Part shown: one piece after another, positions 8,164-16,081 of the stretch
How positions within the stretch are numbered: position 1 is the first letter of the stretch
How the letters are laid out: each line of letters opens with the position of its first letter
Source: Planctomycetaceae bacterium
Lineage (GTDB): Bacteria; Planctomycetota; Planctomycetia; Pirellulales; Pirellulaceae
Length of the DNA stretch: 33,431 nucleotides
Reading direction: 5' to 3'
Assembly: GCA_024638965.1 (NCBI GenBank)
Contig: JAHEJI010000037.1
Location: forward strand, 1-33,431
The notes under the pieces: generated by a model
Seen by the model: the letters and a program-made list of their open reading frames with translations, nothing else
Database searches by the model: none
What the model was told of the DNA's origin: nothing
Position numbers and translations under genes: made by a program

Positions 8164-10581
8164 TTAAGTCTTTCTTATCGCGATCAACGACTTGGTCGCA
8201 GTCGCCCCCATACCTAGGCTAACTCCAAGCGTAATCGCGCCCGACCAAAAAGTTAAATCGCTCAGGCTGCCCGTCGATGACGTGAGCAAATAGGCTGCCA
8301 GTCCAAAACCAATTGCCATAATGCTGTAATTGGTAACGATGACCGCCTTAGCTCGACGCCGACCGCTACTTTCCAAGGCAACGCGATTAGTTTGATTCGC
8401 CAATTCTCTCATTGCGTCCATGTTTTTGTTTTTTTCCGGTGCACTTTTGGCTGGCTTGTATTCGCTGGGCTTCAGCAACTGAACAGGCTCTGGATTCTTC
8501 ACAGTTTCGGGGGCCTTTGCCTCCTGAGTTGTCTGCGCTGCTACCGCTTCGGACTTGTTTTCTTTTGTTTCCATTCCGGTGCGTCCCAGCAGACGATTCA
8601 TGTAGGCTTCGACAGAGTTTTCTTCGTCGCCCCCGGCTTTGTTTCCAGAATCGACGATCGTTGGTTCGACCGGCGTTTCGTGAACTTGCTGCACGAGTTC
8701 GGCGGAGGCATCCTGGATTGGTTCAGCAGTCGCGTCATCAAGAGAGTAGCCATCCAACTGACCCTGCGATTGCATTCTGGCGAGAATCTCGGCAACGCTT
8801 TCATTTTTTGGTTCGGGTGACGAGTCAGTGAGTTCTTGATCGGCTTCTTCTGGCGTTGATTGAGAGTCCACAGCCAAGTCGGGCGAAATTGATTGCAACG
8901 CCTTGTCCAGCGTGTCTTCCAGAGACTGTGTGATTAGAGTTTCATTGTCGATCGGATCGTAGCTTGCTTCAGCTTCCTCGGTGGCAATCGACGTCGCTTC
9001 GTCGTTGAACCGTTCTGAATCTCCGTCGTCCGCGGTTTTGTGCTCTTCTATTTGCTCGGAGATTTCGGAAATCGGCTTCAGTTGTCCACCCAGATCGTGT
9101 TCAAACTCCGATGTGTCCAGCTTTGTCAAAGTTGTTTGCTCGTCAAACGATTCTGGCAACTTGCTGTTCTCATCAGAAAATGTAACGAAGACTTCTTCAT
9201 CATCATTGCAGCTCGTTTGTTCCATTTGAGAGCATGACTCAGAGCAAGTTTTCGTGCCGACCGAATCGGATTCAACTTCATCGATTTGGGAGTTGATTTT
9301 TCCAAACACGCGTTCTAACTCAAGCGATAGCGAATTTGATTCTGATTCGTCCGCTTGTTGTTCCGTCGCAACAATCCCTGAGTCATCAGCCATTTCGCCA
9401 ACCGTTCCACCTGACGATTCGCATTCAGTCTCAGAGTCACTGACAACGTTGGTTTCAAAAGAAGTTCCCGATAAAAATCGTTCTTCTTTTTCAGATTCGA
9501 CAGGGATTGAATATTCGATGGTTGCCGTGGATTCCCTGCCCGTTTCGTCCGGCATCGAATGTTCAACTGTCGGCGTGGATTCCCTCACTTGTTCCGCTTC
9601 GTCCGGCATCGAACATTGGATGGTCGGCGTGGATTCCCTGACTATTTCAGCTTCGTCCGGCAACGAACATTGGAGGGTCGGAGTGGATTCCCTGACTTGT
9701 CCAGTTTCGTCCGGTATCGAACATTGGATGGTCGGCGTGGATTCACTGACTATTTCAGCTTCGTCCGGCAACGAACATTGGAGGGTCGGAGTGGATTCCC
9801 TGTCTTGTTCAGTTTCGTCCGACTTAGAATATTCAACTGTCGGCCCGGATTCCCTTACGAATTTTTCTTCGCTTGGTTCATTAACAAACGTCTCAGCGAA
9901 TGAATCTTCTTGTTCTTGTCGGTGCTCCACAGGTGCTGTCATCGCCACGTGTGTATTGTTTGCGATCGAGTCGGCAAGGTTGGAGAGCGTATTTGTCAAC
10001 TGTGCCATTCGAGAATCGAGCTCATCAAATCGGCTAGATACGCTGTCATTTTGTTGATGGATGGCACCAATTCGTTCTTCCAACGCGAGGACTCGGTCCT
10101 TCCATTCATGATCTAATTCGACAGACTCCATGCTATCTTCCTCGTTGCTATCAAATTGACTTTCATTTGAACCGCAAGTTTCGTTCGAATCGGAAGTCTT
10201 GCTCGAAATGCAAGCAGTCTGTGTCGAACTCGTGGTTCCCGTTTGAGAGGATTGAGCAGATTGATTGGCAACTTCACCAAGCTGATAAACTTCAAATTGA
10301 GAGTCGCCGAGTTCGATTTTGTCGCCTCTTTTTAACCACTCCGATTCTACTTCTTTACCATTCACGATGATCGATGTGCCACGACTTTGAATTGCGGTTC
10401 CATTTGGACCACGGAAAATCGCACAATGAAGTCTTCCATCTTGTTCATGTTTGACGTTGTTCCGGAGCAGACATTTCTGCGTCTTGATTGGATAGAACTC
10501 GCCAGTTTGGGTTTCGTCGACCAGGCGCAAAACCAGATCGCTCGATGTAAAGTCCATATTTGTAGTCATTTTCGATGGCAT
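8164..10581 (-). CDS. FHA-domain protein with long acidic repeat region and C-terminal membrane anchor
   Basis: The ORF encodes 805 residues; later in-frame ATGs, for example at 10569, are possible starts, and an AAAGAG lies directly before 10581. Residues about 10-100 form a forkhead-associated phosphothreonine-binding domain (LVLRLVDETQ, LLRNNVKHEQ, IIVNGKEV, KRGDKIELGDSQFEVYQ). Next come a Ser/Glu-rich linker, a short heptad coiled coil around residues 165-200, and seven imperfect 16-19-residue repeats of the form ESTPTxQCSxPDEAExVR. A long acidic disordered region follows. The last 75 residues carry two hydrophobic segments (IMAIGFGLAAYLL and FWSGAITLGVSLGMG). I infer a tail-anchored protein with a cytoplasmic FHA reader, possibly tied to the Ser/Thr kinases abundant in planctomycetes. 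It ends at a strong terminator. Confidence 0.85.
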   Translation of the reverse strand: MPSKMTTNMDFTSSDLVLRLVDETQTGEFYPIKTQKCLLRNNVKHEQDGRLHCAIFRGPNGTAIQSRGTSIIVNGKEVESEWLKRGDKIELGDSQFEVYQLGEVANQSAQSSQTGTTSSTQTACISSKTSDSNETCGSNESQFDSNEEDSMESVELDHEWKDRVLALEERIGAIHQQNDSVSSRFDELDSRMAQLTNTLSNLADSIANNTHVAMTAPVEHRQEQEDSFAETFVNEPSEEKFVRESGPTVEYSKSDETEQDRESTPTLQCSLPDEAEIVSESTPTIQCSIPDETGQVRESTPTLQCSLPDEAEIVRESTPTIQCSMPDEAEQVRESTPTVEHSMPDETGRESTATIEYSIPVESEKEERFLSGTSFETNVVSDSETECESSGGTVGEMADDSGIVATEQQADESESNSLSLELERVFGKINSQIDEVESDSVGTKTCSESCSQMEQTSCNDDEEVFVTFSDENSKLPESFDEQTTLTKLDTSEFEHDLGGQLKPISEISEQIEEHKTADDGDSERFNDEATSIATEEAEASYDPIDNETLITQSLEDTLDKALQSISPDLAVDSQSTPEEADQELTDSSPEPKNESVAEILARMQSQGQLDGYSLDDATAEPIQDASAELVQQVHETPVEPTIVDSGNKAGGDEENSVEAYMNRLLGRTGMETKENKSEAVAAQTTQEAKAPETVKNPEPVQLLKPSEYKPAKSAPEKNKNMDAMRELANQTNRVALESSGRRRAKAVIVTNYSIMAIGFGLAAYLLTSSTGSLSDLTFWSGAITLGVSLGMGATATKSLIAIRKT
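9494..9862 (-). repeat. Tandem 54-bp coding repeats with 108-bp higher-order period
   Basis: Within the FHA gene seven units encode 16-19 residues each, four of them exactly 18 residues (54 bp). Units 2-3 and 4-5 (protein order) are near copies of each other, giving a 108-bp period. The plus-strand string GGCAACGAACATTGGAGGGT occurs at 9659 and again at 9767. High DNA identity between units points to recent expansion by slippage or unequal recombination. Confidence 0.9.
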
Positions 10582-11027
10582 CTCTTTAAATGTTCATTTC
10601 CACGACGAATTCTGTGAAAGTTCGTAACACCATTTAGCTCTCGCGTGTTGGGTGGTCAAACAAAAACAGACAATTTGATAATGCTGGCAGTCGAGCAAGC
10701 GACCTCAGACGTTACGACCTGCGTATATAGAACGACTGTTATCAGTCTTGGAGAATGGGAGCGTCGAAAGCGAACCCCGGTTATTCTAAGACGGATGTGG
10801 CTTGGATCGCCAAATTCACTCGTCCCATTTTTGGAGCAGCTGTTTGATAAGACTTTTCTTTGTTCAGGCGTGCGCTAGGATTAAAAGTAGAGATCAAACC
10901 ATAAAACGAGTGCTGGAGAATATTTGCAAAAAATTTAATTGTCGTTAAAACGCGAACTATAGTTCCTGAGCACAGCCCGAAACGAGGGCAGACTATACGT
11001 AAAATCACTGAAGTTTGGGAACACATA
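10582..11027. other. 446-base divergent intergenic region
   Basis: This lies between the divergent FHA and DksA-like genes and must hold promoters for both. I see no RNA gene and no convincing small ORF. The only clear structure is the 12-bp perfect palindrome at 10954-10965, listed separately. Confidence 0.6.
10954..10965. promoter_or_regulatory. Perfect 12-bp palindrome upstream of the DksA-like gene
   Basis: GAACTATAGTTC is fully self-complementary and contains a TATAGT that could serve as a -10 element. No good -35 hexamer lies at the usual distance. It is 62 bases upstream of the start at 11028. It could be a dimer-binding operator or chance; the sequence alone does not decide. Confidence 0.3.
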
Positions 11028-11459
11028 ATGGCGCGTAAAGACATATTGGAAAGCATGAGGGAAGTTCTTGTGCAGCGTCGTCTAGCCTTACGTCAAGCCA
11101 TCAACGGCGATGACCGACTGTTGAAGGAATTAACTCAAGCCGGTGGTGACATCATCGACTTTGCAAGTGATACCGCGTTCGGCGAACTGAGTTCGCAATT
11201 GGCGGAAGTTGAAAGCCGGGAACTGCGAGCCGTCGATGTTGCGTTGGAGCGAATGCGTGAAGGCACCTACGGCAAATGTGAAGCATGCAATTGCAATATT
11301 CCTGCCGCACGGCTGCAGGTGTTGCCGTACGCGACATTTTGTATTGACTGCAAACGAAAGGCTGAGAAAGCAGGAGTCGAACCTGGCGCTGTTGTTGATT
11401 GGTCAAAAATCCTGGACTTACCTGAAGACCTGCCGATTAACGACTTCAAAGTTTCGTAA
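11028..11459 (+). CDS. DksA/TraR-family zinc-finger transcription regulator
   Basis: This 143-aa protein has the family plan: an N-terminal coiled coil (about residues 1-80) and a C-terminal four-Cys zinc finger, with Cys84/Cys87 in CEACNCNI and Cys105/Cys108 in FCIDCKRKAE. Family members bind in the RNA polymerase secondary channel, often with ppGpp, to adjust rRNA and stress promoters. Acidic residues (GDIIDFASD) sit at the expected coiled-coil tip region. It is followed by a C-terminal tail of about 30 residues (VDWSKILDLPEDLP). Whether it is a true DksA or a CarD-neighbourhood paralogue cannot be settled from this window, so I give no symbol. It stands alone, upstream of the HtrA-like gene by about 120 bases. 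Confidence 0.9.
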   Translation: MARKDILESMREVLVQRRLALRQAINGDDRLLKELTQAGGDIIDFASDTAFGELSSQLAEVESRELRAVDVALERMREGTYGKCEACNCNIPAARLQVLPYATFCIDCKRKAEKAGVEPGAVVDWSKILDLPEDLPINDFKVS

Positions 11460-11578
11460 CTGCTACAACCGGACCCAAATCCTGGCTGAATAAGCAAACT
11501 CGCCAGTCATTTCTCGAAATCGAGATCGTCAACTGGTAGTCTGAATCTCATTCAGCCGCACTAAACTAATCGCCTGAA

Positions 11579-12727
11579 ATGTATTCCAAACAAAAAACCC
11601 GATTTTCGATTCAGACTGTCGCTTGTCTAGCTTTGTCGTTGGCCGCTTTGCTAACGCCCGCCAATCTGGTCTCGCAGGAAATGGCTGCGGACGATGCTCG
11701 AGAACAGCTGTATGCGGAACTGGCGGAACAAGCGGCGGAGGAACAATTTTCAATTGTTCGCAAAATCGTGAAAGCGACCCAACCATCGGTTGTGCACATC
11801 GAAGCGAAAAAGAACCAGAAATCGACGGTCAGCGCCGGAACAGCTGACGCCCACCAACGCTCCGTGATAGAAGAAGCCGGTTCTGGCGTTGTCCTCCAAC
11901 ACCGAAATCAAACTTTCGTGGTCACGAATTATCACGTCGTTGAAGATTCTGATATCGAAAATATCCGCATCGAAGCCGACGGCAGATTTTTCTACCCTAC
12001 GCGAATCGAGCATGATTCGTCGACCGATCTTTCCGTCCTATTTACGGACCGAAGCGACTTAGACGTTGCTCGAATCGGTAATAACGAAGTTCAAATTGGA
12101 GATTTCGTGGTTGCGGTAGGCAGTCCTTTTGGACTGAGCCATTCGGTGAGCTACGGAATTATCAGTGCCAAAGGTCGTCGAGACCTTGAGCTTGGTCCAC
12201 AAGGCGTTCGGTTTCAAGACTTTTTGCAAACCGATGCAGCCATCAATCCTGGTAACAGCGGAGGACCATTGATTAACCTTCGTGGTGAAGTCATTGGGAT
12301 TAACACCGCCATCGCCAGCAATTCGGGCGGCAGTGACGGGATCGGATTCTCGATTCCAATTCAAATGGTCATGAGAATTGCTCGCGACCTGATCGATTAC
12401 GGGGAAGTCCGTCGTGGATTTCTGGGTGTCTCCCTGGATTCCCGTTACTCCTCAGAAAAAGGTCGCTCGATTGGGCTTGATCTGAACTACGGGACTCGAG
12501 TGTCCGGCATCACGCCCGACTCACCGGCCGAAGTAGCAGACTTTCAGGTCGGCGATATTATCCTGGAGTTTGGGGGAGTTAAGATCGCAAGTGACTCTCA
12601 TTTGGTCACTGAAGTTAGTCTGCGCGAAATCGGTAACGAAGTACCAGTTAAGATTTTTCGAGCTGGCAAGATCAAATTGGTTGCGGTCAGGATTCAAAAT
12701 CGACGTGCATTCGATCCACGTGATTAG
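11579..12727 (+). CDS. HtrA/DegP-like S1C serine protease with one PDZ domain
   Basis: This 382-aa exported protease has a signal peptide (basic MYSKQKTRFS, then a hydrophobic stretch with CLALSLAALL, cleavage near residue 32). The trypsin-like catalytic triad is complete: His119 in VVTNYHVVED, Asp150 in SSTDLSVL, and Ser227 in NPGNSGGPL. A single C-terminal PDZ domain follows (about residues 285-375: RGFLGVSLD, then VSGITPDSPAEVADFQVGDIILEFGG). The family degrades or chaperones misfolded periplasmic proteins. Most DegP proteins carry two PDZ domains; this one has one, as in DegS, but it has a cleavable-looking signal. It is transcribed alone as far as can be seen. Confidence 0.93.
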   Translation: MYSKQKTRFSIQTVACLALSLAALLTPANLVSQEMAADDAREQLYAELAEQAAEEQFSIVRKIVKATQPSVVHIEAKKNQKSTVSAGTADAHQRSVIEEAGSGVVLQHRNQTFVVTNYHVVEDSDIENIRIEADGRFFYPTRIEHDSSTDLSVLFTDRSDLDVARIGNNEVQIGDFVVAVGSPFGLSHSVSYGIISAKGRRDLELGPQGVRFQDFLQTDAAINPGNSGGPLINLRGEVIGINTAIASNSGGSDGIGFSIPIQMVMRIARDLIDYGEVRRGFLGVSLDSRYSSEKGRSIGLDLNYGTRVSGITPDSPAEVADFQVGDIILEFGGVKIASDSHLVTEVSLREIGNEVPVKIFRAGKIKLVAVRIQNRRAFDPRD

Positions 12728-12790
12728 TGGATGGTTCTACTCTTGTTGTTCAAGCCTCGAATACGCGGTCGTCATCCTGAATCGAGTTAG

Positions 12791-12878
12791 AAAAAAGCCG
12801 GAACGAGCCCCGCGCTGTTCCAGCCTGCCAAATTTTTGCCGCGATGCGTCGCCTAAACGGCGCGGAGCTTGTTTCGGC
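12791..12878 (-). terminator. Long-stem intrinsic terminator for the nucleoside hydrolase gene
   Basis: The arms at 12797-12815 and 12860-12878 pair over 19 positions with one mismatch and two G-T wobbles. On the minus strand the stem is followed by a T-run (plus-strand A-run 12791-12796). The 44-nt loop is large and contains a smaller GC-rich hairpin. Its position is 36 bases after the stop of the minus-strand gene, in a convergent gap. Confidence 0.8.
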
Positions 12879-12913
12879 CTACAAGTCTGAATCGTGCGGA
12901 ACGCTCCAACAAC

Positions 12914-13855
12914 CTAAGTCAAATTCCCTGACATCATCAGTTGATCGATGATGTATTGACGAGCTGCTTCGGCGTTGATCTCCGTTGCAACTTCCATGTT
13001 GGGTCGCCATTCTGGCATGACTCGGCGATCAAAGACAGAAACGCCGCGCGTCAATTCTCCTTCCGTTTCCACGTCACCAGCCATCATCTCGTACTTGAAC
13101 AAATCCGGTTCCACGACCGCCAACGCACCGATGGCGTCGTTGAGCGTAATCGTTTCTTGACCAAGCTGTTGTCGATACGATCGAAAGGCAAACGGCAGAA
13201 CCTGTCGCAAAAAGAATCCGATTCTGGAGTCAACGGTCGGCAAATCGTCAAGCATATCCAGCCCAAACGAAACTTGACTTGTGATGTCCAGCGGAATGAG
13301 TGTTTTTGTTGTTCGTGACTTGAGAACGGACCGCGCACTGTGCGGGTCGAAATAGAAGTTGAATTCAGCAGCCGGCGTGATATTCCCGATGCCTGATAGT
13401 GAACCTCCTGTCATAATGATTCGATCAATCAGACCTGGTAAAGCCGGTTCTCGCAAAAAAGCCTTGGCGACGTTGGTGAGCGGCCCCAGGCACACAATCG
13501 TAACTTCGTTGGGATAGGCTCGCACACATTCGATGATCATTTTTTCTGCCGGGTGGAGCCTTTGCAGCCCAATCGACTCGAACCCAGCGTTGCCAAGCCC
13601 ATCTTCTCCGTACAAATAACGTGTGTCGACGGCCGGAGCGTCTTCGGCATTGCACGCCGTACCCAGTCTCGGATACCGCTCGGGATCGAGTTCGGCAATG
13701 ATCGCTTGGAGATTATTGTTGGCCTGGTGGGCGTTGACGCACCCTTCGGTCGCTGTTACAGCCAGAACTTCCAGTCGATGATCGAATAACGCCATGCAGA
13801 GGGCAACTGCATCATCGGTGCCCATGTCACAATCTATAATGACTTTTCTTTGCAT
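12914..13855 (-). CDS. Inosine-uridine-preferring nucleoside hydrolase family protein
   Basis: This family hydrolyses the N-glycosidic bond of ribonucleosides to base and ribose, serving purine/pyrimidine salvage. I place the start at 13855 (MQRKVIIDCD), giving 313 aa. The longer frame to 13966 adds 37 residues that do not fit the family's compact N-terminus. The Ca/ribose-binding DxDxxxDD motif is present as Asp8, Asp10, Asp14 and Asp15 (DCDMGTDDA). Also visible are VCLGPLTNVA, IIMTGGSLSG, and EFNFYFDPHSA near residue 170. In the PLDxT segment (LIPLDITSQV) the usual His after Thr is replaced by Ser, so substrate preference may differ. No signal peptide is seen, so it is cytoplasmic. It ends in a strong terminator. 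Confidence 0.9.
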   Translation of the reverse strand: MQRKVIIDCDMGTDDAVALCMALFDHRLEVLAVTATEGCVNAHQANNNLQAIIAELDPERYPRLGTACNAEDAPAVDTRYLYGEDGLGNAGFESIGLQRLHPAEKMIIECVRAYPNEVTIVCLGPLTNVAKAFLREPALPGLIDRIIMTGGSLSGIGNITPAAEFNFYFDPHSARSVLKSRTTKTLIPLDITSQVSFGLDMLDDLPTVDSRIGFFLRQVLPFAFRSYRQQLGQETITLNDAIGALAVVEPDLFKYEMMAGDVETEGELTRGVSVFDRRVMPEWRPNMEVATEINAEAARQYIIDQLMMSGNLT

Positions 13856-14034
13856 AGGTTTTTTAAAGGAATATCGACCCGGTGGGTCGACGACAAGGAA
13901 TCGAAACGGCAAGCAATGGCCAAATTCTAAAGGTGCGCTAATTGCCGAACAAGAGAAAAATTCCAAGGTGGCATGACCCCGAACGCCGAGAATGTTAAAG
14001 TTTTAGCTTTTACGGGCTTTCAAGGATCCATTTT

Positions 14035-14040
14035 GGAGGT
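14035..14040 (+). promoter_or_regulatory. Shine-Dalgarno site that fixes a TTG start for trpD
   Basis: GGAGGT lies six bases before a TTG codon at 14047. The frame upstream offers no ATG at a better position, and the TrpD N-terminus begins here, so the non-ATG start is supported. Confidence 0.85.
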
Positions 14041-14046
14041 ATTCGG

Positions 14047-15060
14047 TTGATCAAAGAAGCCACAGTTGCTGTTTCGGCGGGCAAATCACTTACCGAAGAG
14101 CAAATGGCCAAAGTCGTCGATCAGATTATGAAAGGTGACTGCGGCGATAAACAGATTGCTGAATTACTTTCTGGGCTGCACAAAAAAGGCGAATCTGTTG
14201 ACGAACTCGCGGGTGCGGCTCGGGCCATGAGATGGCATATGACACCGATTGAGACGCATCGCAAGAACGTTGTCGACACGTGCGGAACCGGTGGTGGCGG
14301 GACTGGAACGTTTAACATCAGTACCGCGGCAGCGATCGTCGCGGCAGCGGCTGGAGCATCGGTCGCTAAGCACGGAAATCGCAAATCGACCGGAAAAACA
14401 GGCTCAGCCGACGTGCTCCAGAAATTGGGTGTCAATATCGAATGTCCGATCGAGATCGTTCAGAAATGTCTTAACCAATTGGGAATCTGCTTCTGTTTTG
14501 CACCGCTTTTTCATCCGTCCGTAAAACATGTGATGAAGGTTCGTCGAAAATTGCAACATCCGACGGTTTTCAATCTGTTGGGCCCGCTATGTAATCCAGC
14601 CAACGCACCGTATCAGGTTCTTGGCGCGGGGCGCGGAGAAACGCGCCAGTTAATCGCGGCGGCACTGGCTAAATTGGGTACGACCCGTTCACTCGTCGTG
14701 CATGGACGCGATGGTCTGGGTGAGCTGTCCAATTCGGGAATCACCGACGTCTCGGAAGTCAGCAGCCATCATGTGACTCACAAAACGCTCACACCCGAGG
14801 ATTTCGGGATCCCCCGCAGCAGTTTCATCGGCTTAAAGGCGGCTAACCCCAAAGAAAGCGCCGAATTGATTTTGCGCGTGCTGGACGGAAAAACGGGGCC
14901 TGCAAGAGACGTCGTTGCCATCAACGCCGCTGCCGCACTGTGGGTCTCCGGGTTGTCCGAGAATTTGCTGCTCGCAACTGACCGATGCATTTCGGCCATC
15001 GACAATGGACATGCGAAGGAGATGCTAGGAGAGTTGATCGAAATCACCAACCAGTTATGA
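14047..15060 (+). CDS. trpD: Anthranilate phosphoribosyltransferase
   Basis: TrpD transfers phosphoribose from PRPP to anthranilate, the second step of the tryptophan branch. The 337-aa protein starts at a TTG with an excellent GGAGGT six bases upstream. Family signatures are clear: the glycine-rich PRPP/Mg site DTCGTGGGGTGTFNIST (residues 78-93), then AKHGNRKSTGKTGSADVL (107-124), then RRKLQHPTVFNLLGPLCNPA and GRDGLGELS. Length is normal for the family. No other trp gene lies in the window, so the pathway is dispersed, as is common in planctomycetes. Confidence 0.96.
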   Translation: MIKEATVAVSAGKSLTEEQMAKVVDQIMKGDCGDKQIAELLSGLHKKGESVDELAGAARAMRWHMTPIETHRKNVVDTCGTGGGGTGTFNISTAAAIVAAAAGASVAKHGNRKSTGKTGSADVLQKLGVNIECPIEIVQKCLNQLGICFCFAPLFHPSVKHVMKVRRKLQHPTVFNLLGPLCNPANAPYQVLGAGRGETRQLIAAALAKLGTTRSLVVHGRDGLGELSNSGITDVSEVSSHHVTHKTLTPEDFGIPRSSFIGLKAANPKESAELILRVLDGKTGPARDVVAINAAAALWVSGLSENLLLATDRCISAIDNGHAKEMLGELIEITNQL

Positions 15061-15164
15061 ATCACATTCAAAATCGCATGAAATCGCCTTCTCCGGTGAA
15101 GTTAGACCTTTTCCTTTGCAGAACCGACTGTTAGATTCATGCTTTACTAAAAGGAGACGATTCA

Positions 15165-15266
15165 ATGACGAAGCCAAACCATAAAGTCAAAAAAGCCAAT
15201 CATGGCAAGCGGCCCGCTAACAACAAGGCTCGCAAAGCGAAATCGAAAAAGATCAGGCGACCATAA
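15165..15266 (+). CDS. Very small, highly basic protein (33 aa), unknown
   Basis: An ATG at 15165 preceded by AAGGAG (15151-15156, 8 bases away) opens a 33-codon frame ending TAA at 15266. The product contains ten Lys, four Arg and two His and no acidic residue (MTKPNHKVKKANHGKRPANN at the start, ending KSKKIRRP). An intrinsic terminator begins 28 bases after the stop, so Shine-Dalgarno, ORF and terminator form a compact gene. The composition suggests RNA or ribosome binding, as in small ribosomal proteins, but I recognise no family. I consider the coding call good because of the flanking signals, not because of length. Confidence 0.72.
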   Translation: MTKPNHKVKKANHGKRPANNKARKAKSKKIRRP

Positions 15267-15294
15267 GCGGGAAGCAACAATCCAAAAATTCGCC

Positions 15295-15319
15295 AACGGC
15301 TTTCGGGCCGTTTTTTTTT
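15295..15319 (+). terminator. Intrinsic terminator after the small basic gene
   Basis: AACGGC (15295-15300) pairs with GCCGTT (15307-15312) around a TTTCGG loop, and a run of nine T residues spans 15311-15319. It lies only 21 bases before the trmB start, so trmB transcription must read through it or start very close by. Confidence 0.85.
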
Positions 15320-15340
15320 GTTCCCACATCCAGGAATTCG

Positions 15341-15982
15341 ATGGGTCGCAGGTCACTTCCCAGACTGGATAAGTCGATTGACTTCAGTCAGTTTGCCTCT
15401 GAAGTTGACGATCTCAGTGCGCCGTTCGATCCGCAGTCCTTGTTTGCCACGCGTCAAGAACTTGAGATTGAAGTCGGTAGCGGAAAGGGTCTGTTCATCC
15501 TCAACGAATCAGGCCGTGTCCCGGACCGGAATTTTTTGGGAAATGAACTGGCCGTCAAATATTGCCAATTCGCCGCGTACCGACTGGCCAAGAATGGACG
15601 AACCAATGCCCATATGTTACGGGGCGACGGACTGAAGTTGTTTCGCGAGTTGCTACCGGATGTGTGTGCGGTGGCCGTTCATGTCTACTTTCCGGACCCT
15701 TGGTGGAAAGCCCGGCATCGCCGGCGGCGAGTGATTACGCCTCAATTTATTCACGACCTGCAACGAGTCCTAATGCCGGAGGGAGTTTTCCACTTTTGGT
15801 CGGATGTCGAGGAGTATTTCGAGGAAACGTGTCAGCTGATGCAGACTGAATCCTCGCTGACCGGGCCGCACGAAGTAACGCCAACGACTCCCGAACACGA
15901 TATGGATTATCGAACGCATTTCGAGCGGCGAATGCGAAAGAATCATCACGCCGTATTTCGGTCACAATTTCAAAAAGTGTAA
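15341..15982 (+). CDS. trmB: tRNA (guanine-N7-)-methyltransferase
   Basis: TrmB methylates G46 in the variable loop of many tRNAs using S-adenosylmethionine. The 213-aa protein has the SAM-binding motif EIEVGSGKG (residues 42-50), the FLGNELAVKY segment, and the diagnostic VHVYFPDPWWKARHRRRR block (113-130) followed by RVLMPEGVFHFWSD. Length is typical. A strong terminator ends 21 bases upstream. The gene is convergent with purF. Confidence 0.95.
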   Translation: MGRRSLPRLDKSIDFSQFASEVDDLSAPFDPQSLFATRQELEIEVGSGKGLFILNESGRVPDRNFLGNELAVKYCQFAAYRLAKNGRTNAHMLRGDGLKLFRELLPDVCAVAVHVYFPDPWWKARHRRRRVITPQFIHDLQRVLMPEGVFHFWSDVEEYFEETCQLMQTESSLTGPHEVTPTTPEHDMDYRTHFERRMRKNHHAVFRSQFQKV

Positions 15983-16081
15983 CCCGCCCTTGTTTATTCC
16001 TGGCTGGATCAAGGTAAGACTCACGCCGCGTAAACGCGGGCCTTCAACGGTCACACCATTTGAACGCGGCTGCTTCCAACG

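Noticed and set aside
9494..9862. Regular repeats that might suggest a CRISPR array
   Set aside because: The repeats are contiguous 54-bp coding units without unique spacers and remain in frame within the FHA gene.
9254..10057. A 267-codon plus-strand open frame opposite the FHA gene
   Set aside because: It is a mirror of the repeat-rich minus-strand coding sequence, Ser-rich with the same periodicity, and it lacks a Shine-Dalgarno. The FHA domain and membrane segments show the minus strand is coding.
10645..10878. A 77-codon TTG-started frame upstream of the DksA-like gene
   Set aside because: Poor start, no ribosome-binding site, no recognisable features.
14047..15060. Possible trp operon around trpD
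   Set aside because: The neighbours are a nucleoside hydrolase gene on the other strand and a small basic gene with its own terminator; no other trp gene is present in the window.
16026..16039. CCGCG-TAAA-CGCGG hairpin between trmB and purF
   Set aside because: Only five pairs and no T-run on either strand. It may be a terminator fragment or repeat remnant, but support is too weak to call.
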